64,000 nt of DNA from Myxocyprinus asiaticus (GCF_019703515.2 NC_059382.1:15045001-15109000); one strand, 5' to 3'; positions 10,275 through 20,494 are shown, numbered from the stretch's first letter. Notes: generated from the sequence alone by a model not told the origin. Program-made: numbers and translations.

Positions 10275-11213
10275 AGGCCGCACAATGTGACAAAATGGGA
10301 TATAGACAGTGAGAGATAGAAAGAGTAAAGCAAAACTTGCTGACTTGGAGGGAGACTGATGGATGGGTCAGAACCAAAAGACCATGTGAATGTACTGACA
10401 CATACATGCACATAAGGCAAAGTTGTGAGTGGCAAGGAGAGAGGCAAGGTCAGAGGTATCCTCTCAAAGAGGAAAAGTGCATTAGGGATACAAGCCTATT
10501 TCTCCACACTATTGTTGTGCCTATCCTCTTGTGCATCCAACTTCATTTCCACTTAAATTTTTAGCAACCTTCTGCTCGTCTCTCAAGAAGATACGATACA
10601 AGCCCTGACACGAATTAGCCCTCAGATTGACTGATACTGCAATGCCCAGGGGACGCCGGGTAAAAAGTGCTTGCCTCTTCCCCCTCCCAGCGTTCCACTC
10701 TTTTCTCTCTTATCCTTTTCTTTCTACGATTCCTCTTCGTCTTATTTTCCCCTGGTGCCTGCTTGTCAGTCACCTGTCTTGGCGACATCACCCTCCCCTT
10801 CAAAGATGACAGACAGGCGCCGCCGGGTTCTGACGGAGTAATTTGCTCTGAATTTACAAAACGCCTGGCATCAAAGATGGCAGCAGTGTCGTGGGGAAGT
10901 GATTGCATTAAGAGCAGAGTTGAGTGGTCAATTTCCACTCATCAACGCCAGTGACAGTCAGGGTCGACTGACATTCAGTATTTTCCTACAAGTTTTTAAC
11001 AGGTAACAGGGTGGAGGCATGGAGACACCTCCGCTGTTGATTTGTTGGTGCTGGCCTTAGAACTTTGCAGAAGATGGTACTCCAGATTCATTGCAGAGTA
11101 AAGAGGAGAGTTTGATGTTATCCTTTCATTCCCCCACCTAACAGGGAACATTCTAAGAACTTTAGCTAATGTTATGTAAATGTTATGAACAAATGTTGTT
11201 AAAAATACATTAA
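10275..11213. other. Unannotated DNA with a conserved-element-like core (about 10610-10980)
   Basis: No gene motif was seen. The stretch at about 10800-10960 (GACAGACAGGCGCCGCCGGG, ACGGAGTAATTTGCTCTG, GTCGTGGGGAAGTGATTGC) is of balanced base composition, non-repetitive, and lacks frame-preserving structure. This is typical of vertebrate conserved non-coding elements. Function is inferred only from appearance. Confidence 0.35.
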
Positions 11214-11545
11214 TAGACCTTATTCACACTAGTAGAATCTATAATTTTTAATGGGAATGACAACAAGGCTGTGAAGGATAGACTTACCATCTCTTCAATG
11301 GCATGAACACAATAAAGCTGTATAAAGCTCCCAGATCACATCTGATTTTCCACAGCTCATGTTGTCTGGAGTTCTTTGTATACTAAATGTTCTTGGACAG
11401 ATATTTTATCAACGTTTTTTCCGCAGATGACCCAAAAACACTTTAAACTGCAGTACAGCCCAACGAAGAGACTGTATCTATCCCTCACAGTCTCATTATC
11501 ATTCTCATTAAAGATCAAAGATGGTGCTAGCATGAATAAGGTCTA
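11214..11545. mobile_element. Short TIR element (MITE), about 330 bases
   Basis: The ends are inverted: TAGACCTTATTCA at 11214 and TGAATAAGGTCTA ending at 11545. The interior has no coding motif. The family is not assigned. Confidence 0.65.
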
Positions 11546-11810
11546 TGGTAAATGTACATTCCTATGAAGTCATTAGTACTCTATGAAAGTTCTCATTATG
11601 TTAGAAGAAAGCATTCTTAGTACAACACTGAGTGCCTTCACATGCACATTATCATACCGATTGTGCTTAATTAGCCAACAATGTGCAAGATCATTTAAAG
11701 GCCTTGAACTGCATACTTTTATTGGGGTAAGGTCACAAACTATTTAAGGAAAAAAAAAAGATCTGCACACATAATATGCATACAACAATTTTGAGTTGCA
11801 AGTAAAAATC

Positions 11811-12542
11811 TTAAAGGTATAGTTCATCCAAAAATAAAAATTCTCTCATGATTTACTCACCCTCATGCCATCCCAGATCAGTGGCATAGCTAGAGGGTGG
11901 CCAGGGGTGGCCACCACTGACCGAAGCCTGGCCACTCCATTGGACACCCCACTCGCAATTGCCGTTTTGGTCATTCTTTGACTTGGGCACCAACTAAAAT
12001 TTTGAAACTCCAAAATCCACATAAAGGGAGCATAAAAGTAATCCATACAACTCCAGTGGTTAAATCCATGTGTTCAGACATGATATGATAGGTGTGGGTG
12101 AGAAACAGATCAATATTTAAGTCAATTTATGTCATAAATTCTCCTTCCTGTCCATTAGGGGCCGATATGCAAGAAGGATGTGAATCACCGAAAATGGAAG
12201 AAGAAGAATGAGAAAGTGAAAGTAAAGAGGAAACTGACTAAGCAGGGAGGAGAATTTGTAGTAAAAAAATGACTTCTCACCCACGCCTATCAAATTGCTT
12301 CAGAATATATGGATTCAACCATCAGAGTAGTCTGGAGTAATTTTATTTTGCCCTTATGTGGATTTTGGAGCTTCAAATATTTGGCACTCATTCACTTATG
12401 TTGTATGGACCTAAAGAGCTGAGAAATACTTCTAAAAATCTTTGATTGTGTTCAGCAAGAAGAAAGTCATACACATCTTGGATGGCATGAGGGTGAGTAA
12501 ATGATGAGATAATTTTCATTTTTGGGTGAACTAACCCTTTAA
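11811..12542. mobile_element. TTAA-ended palindromic MITE
   Basis: The left end TTAAAGGTATAGTTCATCC with TGATTTACTCACCCTCATGC pairs with GCATGAGGGTGAGTAAATGA and GGGTGAACTAACCCTTTAA at the right. Further inward, CCATACAACTCCAGTGG and CACCCACGCCTATCA are landmarks shared with 32417-33160. A fragment of another repeat (AGTGGCATAGCTAGAGGGTG, with GGTGGCCACCACTG) sits at about 11879-11995 and looks like a later insertion. Confidence 0.8.
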
Positions 12543-14423
12543 CTGCCATTTTTACCAGTTTGTTCAATGTGCTCAGTGTTGTGCACTTGTCTGTTTACAT
12601 TTTGATATCAAAAGCAGATAATAATCTGATGATTTCAAATCTCATGTAAACAAGGTTTTCTTACATTGTCAGATACTTTGAATCAACTGATATTTAGTAG
12701 TTATCAGCATATGGTGTGTTTCTAGGTTTTTCTGAATCTAGGTCTAGTGTTTAGTAAAAAACAAATTCTGAAAGTGAAGACTAATAAAGAATTTGGCAAA
12801 TAAGTGTGGAAGTTTTCACATATTCATGAATGTTATGCTAATCTTGAATTAACGTTCTACTCATGTTAAGAAAACTGGACATTTTCATGCTCCCACAACC
12901 AACAATGTAACTTTGGAAAGCGTTTTACGAATATACATTTGTTCGCTGGTGCTTGGAGTATCTCGTTCTGTTTCTTTAAATTAAAAAATAATGTTGGATT
13001 AAAAGAAAGGTGTTGGATTATTCCCCTGGCATAACATATTTTTTTCCAACTTTCCTTAATCCAACTTTTTTTTAACTTTAAAACACAAGTTGTGAGGTGT
13101 TTACAAAATGGGTCTGACACTGTAGATCCTCGTCTTCGCACAACACCAGAATATTTACGCATCTTTGTTCACTTATTATTGTTCATACACTTCAAATCAC
13201 TATCATTATTGCCTTGCTTGCCTTTGTGCTGAACAGTCACATTTACAACTTACTAGCAGGGGTTTTTAGGGTAAGGTTTACTTTAGTTTAGGGAAAGCTG
13301 GGGCTCTGGGCACCTCTCGAGATCTCTAACACAATTCGAACACTGCTTCATTCCTTCATTCTACAAAGTGAGCAATTTATACTGATAGCAGCTCCAAACT
13401 TTAAACTCCAAGCAGCAAACACTTTCATCCCACCTCAGAAAGCATTGGCCTTTCAGAACTGTTTAGGGAATCACCTGATTACATGTCTACTGCACTAGTG
13501 ACACAATAATTTTATTCCATTTCTTCTTAAGATTCTAAGTTCAGACATACTGTACAGTGTATGTCTTTCCTGTGGGATGCAGAGTTGAGGCCAGGGATGA
13601 TTATTATTGGAGGATGTAGGCAACGTAGGAGCCCCTTAGGCTGGGAGAGAGCCGAATGCTGATCTGACCCAGAATCTGGAAAAGACCAAGGGATTCGCAA
13701 TCAGGTATTGACAGAGGACTGCAGCCTCATCTTTCGCTGTCCTGCGACAGGGCGATTCCTCACCGATATTATTGATTCCTGGCAGGGAACTCATCTATTA
13801 CAGGCTGACTATGGTCAGATCAACTGGGCTCTATTGCTGAGTAGAGGCATTCTTTACTTGTAGTGCCACTCGAGGGCAATTCCAGGCCCTCTGCATATTT
13901 AAAAAGCCCTCTGTGTCTGCCTCATCACCATTATGTAATACAGATTTATTGTGTGGCTTTAAATGAGTGTTTGGCAGTTTTCAAAAGGCGTGACTGACTC
14001 TGTATTGATGAGTGTGGTCAGAGCTGGACCATGAATGCTTTCCAAAGAAGAAAGATCATGACTGTCTTTCTAATTATCTTGATGGTATTCAAATATTAAT
14101 ATATATTTTCAAGATTATTCTTTTGCACATTATGCATTGTTTTTATAGCTCTGTTAAAGTGCTGGTAAATATGAAACAGATCATACTAAATCGTGCCTCA
14201 GGCCATTTGTTTCTTTTCTGTAAATGTTTTGACTGGTTTTGTGTCAGGTCATCATCACCCTGTCATGCATGAATGATCCATAAGGTGTGCTTTAGCGTTC
14301 TCTGTATTTCTCATCCTTCATGGCCCCTCTATCTGGCCACCTCCACCAGACAAACTGACCCAGCCACAGAACACACACAGGTGTATTTCCCCAGAGACAC
14401 TTTCAGAAACCATAATACTGTCA
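12543..14423. other. 1.9 kb without a recognised gene
   Basis: No family-level motif was seen in any frame. A block at about 13560-13990 (GGATGATTATTATTGGAGG, CGATTCCTCACCGATATTA, GCATATTTAAAAAGCCCTC) is non-repetitive and resembles conserved non-coding DNA. The stretch 12960-13080 contains a small local inverted arrangement around GTTGGATTAA and TTAATCCAAC. Confidence 0.4.
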
Positions 14424-14779
14424 TGTCACGTCATTCTTATGTTTTCCCCAAGGACTCTTATGTTGAAAGTTTGACGAGACTCTTAGTTTGAAGTTCTGTA
14501 TCTTCCTCTTTTGTCTGTCTTCCTGTCTATTGCCATAATTGTGTCCCAGGTGTTACTCGTCTTCTTGTTAGCCCATATGTACAAATACCCTCTTTTGTTC
14601 CTGGTCGGTTCTTGTTTGTATGTTTGTGTGCATTATGAGCCAGCATATTGCTGTAGTGTTTGTGTTTCTTTCTTCTTTGTATTATTCCTTCATCGTTGTA
14701 TCCCCTTCTTTTGTTTATAATTATAGTTCTGTGTTTGGATCCTTACTCTCTCATCTCTTCCCTTCACAAAATCCTGACA
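14424..14779 (+). repeat. 5' LTR
   Basis: It starts TGTCACGTC and ends CCTGACA (TG...CA). It shares with the second LTR the segments AGACTCTTAGTTTGAAGTT, TTGTATTATTCCTTCATC and TTTGGATCCTTACTCTCTC. Divergence between the LTRs includes indels, so the insertion is not recent. Confidence 0.88.
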
Positions 14780-14797
14780 GAAGAACTGACCTACATT

Positions 14798-15796
14798 ATG
14801 AATCCAGCAGAATGTATCCAGAAACTCTCCCAAGGGTCCACTCCTGCAGATGAATACTGCTCCATTTTTTGGAAACTGGCCACTAAATTGCACTGGCATG
14901 AGAGATCCCTCAGGCCCATGTTTTGGGTGGGACTTAATAGCTCTGTGAGGAGGCTGGCTCCTTTGGAATGTGATCGTCAGTCTCTTCAGGATTTTATCAC
15001 TGAAATCATAAGGGCTGCCCCTCTGCTCCTAGCTCCGGTGGTTCCAGAGACCCCCTCGATGGAGGCCCCTCTGCTCCTAGCTCTGGTGGTCCCAGACATC
15101 CCCTCAACAAAGGCCCATCTGGTCCTAACTCCGGTGGTCCCGGAGACCCCCTTGATGGAGGCCCCTCTGCTCCTACCTCCGGTGGTCCTGAAGACCCCCT
15201 TGACAGAGGCCCCTCTGCTCCTAGCTCTGGTGGTCCCAGAGAACCCCTCAACGGAGGCCCTTCTGCTTCCCGCTCTTCCTCCTGCAGCTCCACCTGCTCC
15301 TTCTGTGACTCTTCCACCTGCTGCTCCGCATGCTCCTTCTTCTGAGACTCTTCCTCCTGTGGTTCCGCCCGCTCCTCCTCCAGTGGCTTCATCTGCTCCT
15401 CCTCCTGAGATTCCAATGGCTCCGTCCACTCTTCCTCCACCTGCTCCTCCTCCCGAGTCTTCTGTGGCTCTGCCCTCCAAGCCCTCCGTAGCTCCCCTCG
15501 ATCTGCCTCCTGAGAGTCCTGTGGCTCCATCCACTCCACCTACAGCACATCTTCCTGCTTCACCTCCTGACAATCCTACGGCTCCATTTGCTTCGAATCC
15601 TGAGACTCCTGTGGCTCCACCTGCTCTGCCTCCTGAGCCCCCTGAGAATCTGCCTCCAGCAGCACCATCCCCTGTACTTCCTGCTGCACTGCCTCTTGCG
15701 CGTCCTGTGGCACCGCCCCCTGAACTTCCTGCTCCTCTGCCTCTTGAACCTCCTGCGGCACCAGCCCCTGAACTTCCTGCGGCTCAGCCTCTTTAG
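14798..15796 (+). CDS. Gag-like protein with proline-rich repeats
   Basis: The ORF opens 18 bases after the first LTR and encodes about 332 residues. I chose the ATG at 14798 because the frame upstream of it lies inside the LTR. Residues 1-70 (MNPAECIQKL, then ADEYCSIFWKLA and FWVGLNSSVRRL) resemble the capsid-like part of Ty3/gypsy gag. From about residue 74 there are five units of exactly 48 bases (16 codons) starting at 15018, 15066, 15114, 15162 and 15210, each with a VVPETP-like core. A long Pro/Ala-rich tail follows. The frame ends at 15796, and a similar Pro-rich frame continues at 15830-16110, suggesting a former longer ORF. There is no zinc knuckle, protease or RT. Expression is unproven. 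Confidence 0.6.
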   Translation: MNPAECIQKLSQGSTPADEYCSIFWKLATKLHWHERSLRPMFWVGLNSSVRRLAPLECDRQSLQDFITEIIRAAPLLLAPVVPETPSMEAPLLLALVVPDIPSTKAHLVLTPVVPETPLMEAPLLLPPVVLKTPLTEAPLLLALVVPENPSTEALLLPALPPAAPPAPSVTLPPAAPHAPSSETLPPVVPPAPPPVASSAPPPEIPMAPSTLPPPAPPPESSVALPSKPSVAPLDLPPESPVAPSTPPTAHLPASPPDNPTAPFASNPETPVAPPALPPEPPENLPPAAPSPVLPAALPLARPVAPPPELPAPLPLEPPAAPAPELPAAQPL

Positions 15797-16139
15797 CCTC
15801 CACCTTCTGCGGCTCCACCCCCTGAGCCCTTGCCTCCTGCAGCTCCATCTCCAGAGCCTCCATCCCTGGCAGCTCTGCCTTCGGAGTCTCTACCTTCAGC
15901 GGCTCCACCCCCTGAGCCTCCGCCAGTTCCATCCTGGTATCCGGATATTCCAACAACTCCACCCAGGCCGCTGGACCCCACTCCCTTCCTGAAGCCACCA
16001 CCCAAACCACGAGAGCCCACAACCTTCCAGCAGCCTCTTTCCTGGCCACTGACTCCACCCTGCTCCCCTGGTCTACGCCTGTCTCCGGGCCCTGCTTCAA
16101 TGTCTTTTTCCTTTTTTTGGTGGTGGGGGGAGCCGCCTT

Positions 16140-16158
16140 TTAAGGGGGGGGGGGGGGT
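16140..16158 (+). promoter_or_regulatory. Polypurine tract before the 3' LTR
   Basis: A purine run (TTAAGG followed by about 13 G) ends a few bases before the TGTCACG start of the second LTR, the expected site for plus-strand priming in an LTR retrotransposon. Confidence 0.75.
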
Positions 16159-16161
16159 CTC

Positions 16162-16497
16162 TGTCACGTCATTCTTATGTTTTCCACCCCAAGGACTCTT
16201 ATTTTGAAAGTTATAAGAGACTCTTAGTTTGAAGTTTTGTATCTTCCTTTTATGTCTGTATTCCTGTCCTGTTCTTTGTCTCTTTGTTAGCACAAGTTTA
16301 TATATATCCTCTTGTTCTTTGTTGCTGTGTTGGTTCTTGTTTGTATGTAGTGCGTTAGTTGTCAGCATACTGCTGTAGAGTTTTGTTACCACCTTCTTTG
16401 TATTATTCCTTCATCACTGTATGCCCTTTTATTTATAATTAAAATTCTGCATTTGGATCCTTACTCTCTCATCTCTTCCTTTCACAAAACCCTAACA
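16162..16497 (+). repeat. 3' LTR
   Basis: Direct repeat of 14424-14779, from TGTCACGTCATTC to CCTAACA. Confidence 0.87.
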
Positions 16498-16780
16498 AAC
16501 ACACACATGCAGCCATTTTCCACATCACATCCCACAAGTCTCCCCATCCCAAATATATACAGTACATACACAGTGGTTTGAATGGTAGCCCAGTTCTGTA
16601 GCCCAGGTCAGAAAAATAGTGTTTTAAACATTCCAGAATGTATTCAGCCTGAACCACTTAATGTACAGACTCCATTCAAATATTTTGTAGATACTTTTTT
16701 TTTTTATTATTATTATTTTTTTTAACATAAATATAGTACTTTTAAAAAAGAAATATAAAATAGAAGTTTGGAAATTATCC
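16498..16780. other. Short spacer between LTR element and DIRS element
   Basis: No gene or recognised repeat is visible apart from T-rich runs at 16688-16720. Confidence 0.5.
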
Positions 16781-16821
16781 TGGTTACTTGCGTAACCTCT
16801 GTTCCCTGATGGAGGGAACGA

Positions 16822-16980
16822 GACATTGTGTCGATGTAGTGATACTAGGGGTCACTCTTGGGAGCCCAAAACACCTCTGGTCTTTGATAAAAGGCCAATA
16901 AAAATTGGTGAGTGGTATTTGCATGCCACTCCCCCGGACATACGGGTATAAAAGGAGCTGGTATGCAACCACTCATTCAG
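16822..16980 (+). repeat. Left inverted terminal repeat of the DIRS-like element
   Basis: It runs from AGACATTGTGTCGATGTAGT through GGGAGCCCAAAACACCTCTG and GGTATAAAAGGAGCTGG to AACCACTCATTCAG, and pairs with 20314-20471. Confidence 0.93.
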
Positions 16981-17054
16981 GTTCTATGCTGAGGAGCCGA
17001 GACAATGTCCGGCCATTTCAGGGGGTAATTCAGCGTTGTGGCAGGAGGGACACA

Positions 17055-17158
17055 ACGTCTCATTCCCTCCATCAGGGAACGGAGGTTACGCAAGTAACCA
17101 GCACGTTCCCTATCTGTCACTCACTCGATGCTGTGTCGATGTAGTGACACTAGGGGTC
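17055..17158. repeat. Internal complementary region (ICR)
   Basis: The first half (GTCTCATTCCCTCCATCAGG, then GGTTACGCAAGTAACC) is the reverse complement of the left end at 16782-16824. The second half (GTTCCCTATCTGTCACTCAC, then TGTCGATGTAGTGACACTAG) is the reverse complement of the right end at about 20440-20494. An internal sequence that bridges the two termini is a hallmark of DIRS elements and is thought to allow circularisation of the replication intermediate. Confidence 0.9.
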
Positions 17159-17692
17159 CCTATACAAAACACCGCAACTGGCTGAACTGTTTTACGTGAA
17201 CTGGCAGTGTGTGACGGGCAGACAACTGTGTGCCTCGTAGCCAGCGCACCAGGCTGACACGTAACCTCCCCCAACATAGTTATGAGTGTCGAACGACCCT
17301 TTGGGGACAAGTGGCCTATTTTGCCCTTCTTTTTTTCCACTCCCTAAAAAACAAGGGGTATTATCCGACTGGGCCACCAGGTCTAGTCGGGGGTGTCCCT
17401 CCCAAGGGGAGGACACCACGGAGACCATACCTCGCCCAAAGAAAGGGGAGGATATTTAAGTGGAAAAATACGTCACATGGTCTTGCTGACCATGTGGAGA
17501 GTCTCATGGTAGATCCTACCCAACGGGGGAGGAGTTACTACAAACATGGAGACTGTGGCAGAGGGGGCTGTGGCCAAGGAAGATGCAGTTTGCCAACAGG
17601 GAAACGAATTAGCGGAAGATATACATCGTATGGGGTTACCCTACAGGGAACCGCCACATGCGGAGCACCTACCCCAGAACAGGGCTCTTAGT
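17159..17692. other. Unidentified segment occupying the recombinase position of the DIRS element
   Basis: This 530-base stretch (GAACTGGCAGTGTGTGACGG, GGGTGTCCCTCCCAAGGGGA, ATACATCGTATGGGGTTACC) has no recognisable recombinase motif on the minus strand, where the HSTR and GW...FY motifs would be expected. Open frames here are 62-153 codons and show no family features. It may be a deletion-replacement or non-coding 3' region of a non-autonomous subfamily. Confidence 0.55.
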
Positions 17693-19320
17693 TTAGCACG
17701 TGTACTGGGCCGGCAGCGAGTCTCTCCGAAAACTCGACTGCCACAAGGCAGTCCCGTCCAGGGGCCAGACATGGAGATTCCAGAGGTCTGGTCGTGGGTG
17801 CCAGATGGTGCCCCGTCCCTGAGAAAGAAGGTCCTTCCTCAGGGGAATTTGCCGGGGGGGGGGCGGGGGGATGTCACAAGGAGCGTGAGGTCCGAGAACC
17901 ATGTCTGGGTGGGCCAGTAGGGTGCTACCAGGATGACCTGCTCCTCGTCCTCCCTGACCTTGCATAGAGTCTGTGCAAGTAGGCTCACTGGGGGAAACGC
18001 ATATTTGTGTAGGCCAGGAGGCCAGCTGTGTGCCAGTGCTTCTATGCCGAGGGGTGCCTCGGTCAGGGTGTACCAGAGCGTGCAGTGGGAGGATTCTTGG
18101 GAGGCGAACAGGTCTACCTGTGCCTGTCCGAATCGACTCCAAATCAGCTGAACCACCTGAGGGTGGAGTCTCCACTCTCCCCTGAGGGTAACCTGCCGTG
18201 ACAGCGTGTCCGCTGTAGTGTTGAGGTCGCCTGGGATGTGAGTGGCTCGCAGCGACTTGAAGTGCTGCCGACTCCAGAGGAGGAGACGGCGGGCAAGTTG
18301 TGACATAAAACAAGAGCGCAGACCGCCTTGGCAGTTGACATATGCTACCGTTGCCGTGTTGTCTGTCCGAACTAACACGTGCTTGCCCTGGATCAATGGC
18401 TGGAACCTCCGCAGGGCGAGCAGAATTGCCAACAACTTGAGGCAGTTGATGTGCCAACGCAGCCGCGGGCCCGTCCATAAGCCGGCGGCTGCGTGCCTGT
18501 TGCAAACAGCACCCCAGCCCATTTTGGAGGCGTCTGTCATGACCACAACGCGCCTGGAGACCTGCTCTAGGGAAACTCCTGCCCGTAGAAATGAGAGGTC
18601 GGTCCAAGGGCTGAAGAGATGGTGACAGACCGGCGTGATGACCACGCGATGTGTCCTGCGGCGCCATGCCCATCTCGGGACTGGAGTCTGAAGCCAGTGC
18701 TGAAGCGGTCTCATATGCATCAACCCGAGCGGGGTGGCCACCGCTGAGGATGCCATATGCCCCAGTAGCCTCTGAAAGAGTTTCAGTGGAACTGAACTGT
18801 GCACCGACTGTGCACGCTCGTTCATGAGGCGCACTGTCAAAGAGACTGAGTCCAATTCCAAACCGAGAAAAGAGATGCTCTGAACTGGGAGGAGCTTGCT
18901 CTTTTCCCAGTTGACCCGAAGCCCTAATTGGCTGAGGTGCGAGAGCACCAAGTCCCTGTGTGCACACAACATGTCTCGAGAGTGAGATAGGATTAGCCAT
19001 TCGTCGAGATAGTTGAGAATGCGAATGCCCACTTCCCTTAATGGGGCAAGGGCTGCCTCTGCGACCTTCATGAAGACGCGAGGGGACAAGGACAGGCCGA
19101 AAGGATGGACCTTGTACTGATACGCCTGACCCACGAATGCAAACCGCAGGAAGGGTCTGTGTCAAGGTAGAATCGAGACGTGAAAGTACGCGTCCTTCAG
19201 GTCTACCACCGCGAACCAATCTTGATGCTGGACGCTCGCCAGAATGCGTTTTTGCATCAGCATCTTGAACGAGAGTCTGTGTAAAGCCTTGCAGGTCCAA
19301 GATTGGCTGCAACCCACCAC
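17693..19320 (-). pseudogene. DIRS reverse transcriptase / RNase H
   Basis: On the minus strand the RT region starts near 19320. Motif A (VDLKDAYFH) is at about 19190-19215. A TGA stop at 19162-19164 interrupts the frame, and an open stretch of 431 codons then runs from 19134 to 17839. It contains FGLSLSPRVF, the catalytic box YLDE (19000-19011), the FLGLELDS thumb segment, the RNase H motifs MTDAS and RTDNTATVAY, HIPGDLNTTAD, and the C-terminal KVREDEEQ. The final segment (RPDLWNLHVW) continues in another frame to about 17700. The usual YLDD is altered to YLDE, so catalysis is doubtful as well as truncated. Confidence 0.85.
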
Positions 19321-20270
19321 CTTTTTTCGGTACGATGAAGCTGGGGCTTTAAAACCCCTTCTTCATCTCGGCCGGAGGGACAGGTTCTATTGTAGCCTTC
19401 CGGAGGAGGGTAGCGATCTCCGTACGCAAGGTAGCAGCATTTTCGTCCTTCACCAAGGTGAAGTGGATACCGCTGAACCTATGCGGACACCTGGCGAACT
19501 GAATTGTGTAGCCGAGTCAGACGGTCCGGACCAGCCATCACGACAGATTGGAAAGTGCAAGCCACGCATCCAAGTTCCGCGCAAGGGGGACCAAAGGGAC
19601 AGCATCATCAGACATACCAGCAGGTGGGGCCTCGCTGTGGGGCGGAGCTTGAGGTGCCACATCATGTCATGGCCGTGCTGAGTCTAGGGACATCGAAGCA
19701 CTTACCTGGCTCCTTGTGACCACCCCCGAAGAGCCTGGGACGGGGGAGGAAGAGGCCTGTCCTCGCAACCTATGGAGACTGTCACATCGGGGGTGGATGT
19801 GTGCCACAGCTGGGCATGCAGGGGCAGGGGAGACCGCCGCTGGAGCGCCAATCCTGCAAAGAAAAACCCGTGGACGGTGGTCGTGATGACGACTGTGCAC
19901 ACTGGGTATGTGTCCCAGGGAAGGAGGAAACCGCTCTTTTGCTGAACTGTTGGGTACTGCAGCCACTTGGGCATGCAGCAAAATCAAATAAAAAGGCAAC
20001 AAAAGATTCTCCACCTGGCCCTCCACCGGGGGATGGAGTGGTCTTACTACCAGCTCCAATGCAGTGGGTTTCGTCGACCCTGGGTCGCCCGTCTCAGGGG
20101 CGCTTTGACGACCTTTGTGGGTTCTTCTTGGCTGGCCGTGAGACGGGTGGCGTCTGCTTCCTGCTCTCTTTTTTCTGCCGAAGCGCCCAGGGGCGTTCTC
20201 TGCAGTGCACCAGTGCAGAGGAGGGAGAAGCACCGTCAGATCCAGCAGAGGTGAATGAACAGTCATGAGA
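19321..20270 (-). pseudogene. DIRS gag-like / RT N-terminal region
   Basis: The minus strand between the right terminal repeat and the RT has open frames at 19667-20266 (about 200 codons, rich in Pro, Arg and Ser) and shorter ones down to 19321. The segment near 19450-19560 encodes MRGLHFPICRDGWSGPSDS-like sequence, which I take as upstream pol or linker. No zinc-knuckle or other diagnostic motif was found, so the gag assignment rests on position only. Confidence 0.5.
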
Positions 20271-20313
20271 ATTCAGCTCAATGAGCATGACCGTTCAGCT
20301 CCGAAGAGAAAAT

Positions 20314-20494
20314 CTGAATGAGTGGTTGCATACCAGCTCCTTTTATACCCGTATGTCTGGGGGAGTGGCATGCAAATACCACTCGCCAATTTCATTGGCC
20401 TTTTATCAAAGACCAGAGGTGTTTCGGGCTCCCAAGAGTGACCCCTATTGTCACTACATCGACACAATGTCGCGTGAGCGACAGTTAGGGAACT
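20314..20494 (-). repeat. Right inverted terminal repeat and terminus of the DIRS-like element
   Basis: Reverse complement of 16822-16980 up to about 20471, followed by CGTGAGCGACAGTTAGGGAACT, which is matched not by the left end but by the internal complementary region. Confidence 0.92.

Larger units (their letters stand above)
14424..16497 (+). mobile_element. Non-autonomous LTR retrotransposon (two LTRs, gag-like ORF, no pol)
   Basis: Two direct repeats of about 356 and 336 bases, both starting TGTCACGTCATTCTTATG and ending near CCTGACA or CCTAACA, flank a 1.38 kb interior. A G-rich polypurine tract sits immediately before the second LTR. The interior carries a gag-like ORF merging into a long proline-rich region and nothing resembling protease, RT, RNase H or integrase. 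The sequence just after the first LTR, GAAGAACTGACC, resembles GAAGACTTCACC after the LTR of the gypsy element at 31188, which suggests a shared Ty3/gypsy-type priming region. I see no convincing target duplication. Confidence 0.85.
16781..20494 (-). mobile_element. DIRS-like retrotransposon with inverted terminal repeats and internal complementary region
   Basis: The element lies on the minus strand. Inverted terminal repeats are at 16822-16980 and 20314-20471, and an internal region at 17055-17158 is complementary to the outermost sequences of both ends. RT and RNase H are readable at 17693-19312. Between the RNase H end (about 17700) and the internal complementary region there are only about 530 bases, and I see none of the recombinase motifs present in the first copy. 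It therefore looks like a derivative lacking its recombinase, mobilisable only in trans. Similar copies are, as I recall, common in cyprinid genomes. Confidence 0.9.

Noticed and set aside
15018..15265. Regularly spaced repeats resembling a CRISPR-like array
   Set aside because: The repeats are contiguous coding units without unique spacers, in a eukaryotic retrotransposon.
14986..16392. Long minus-strand frames rich in Gly, Glu and Ala opposite the gag-like ORF
   Set aside because: They are by-products of the repetitive Pro/Ala codons on the plus strand and have no start context or family motif.
17693..19312. A 539-codon minus-strand frame starting MQPILDLQG
   Set aside because: Only its first residues and its end match DIRS RT and RNase H. 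For most of its length it is an alternative frame over the true RT/RNase H frame (17839-19134), which shows the conserved motifs.
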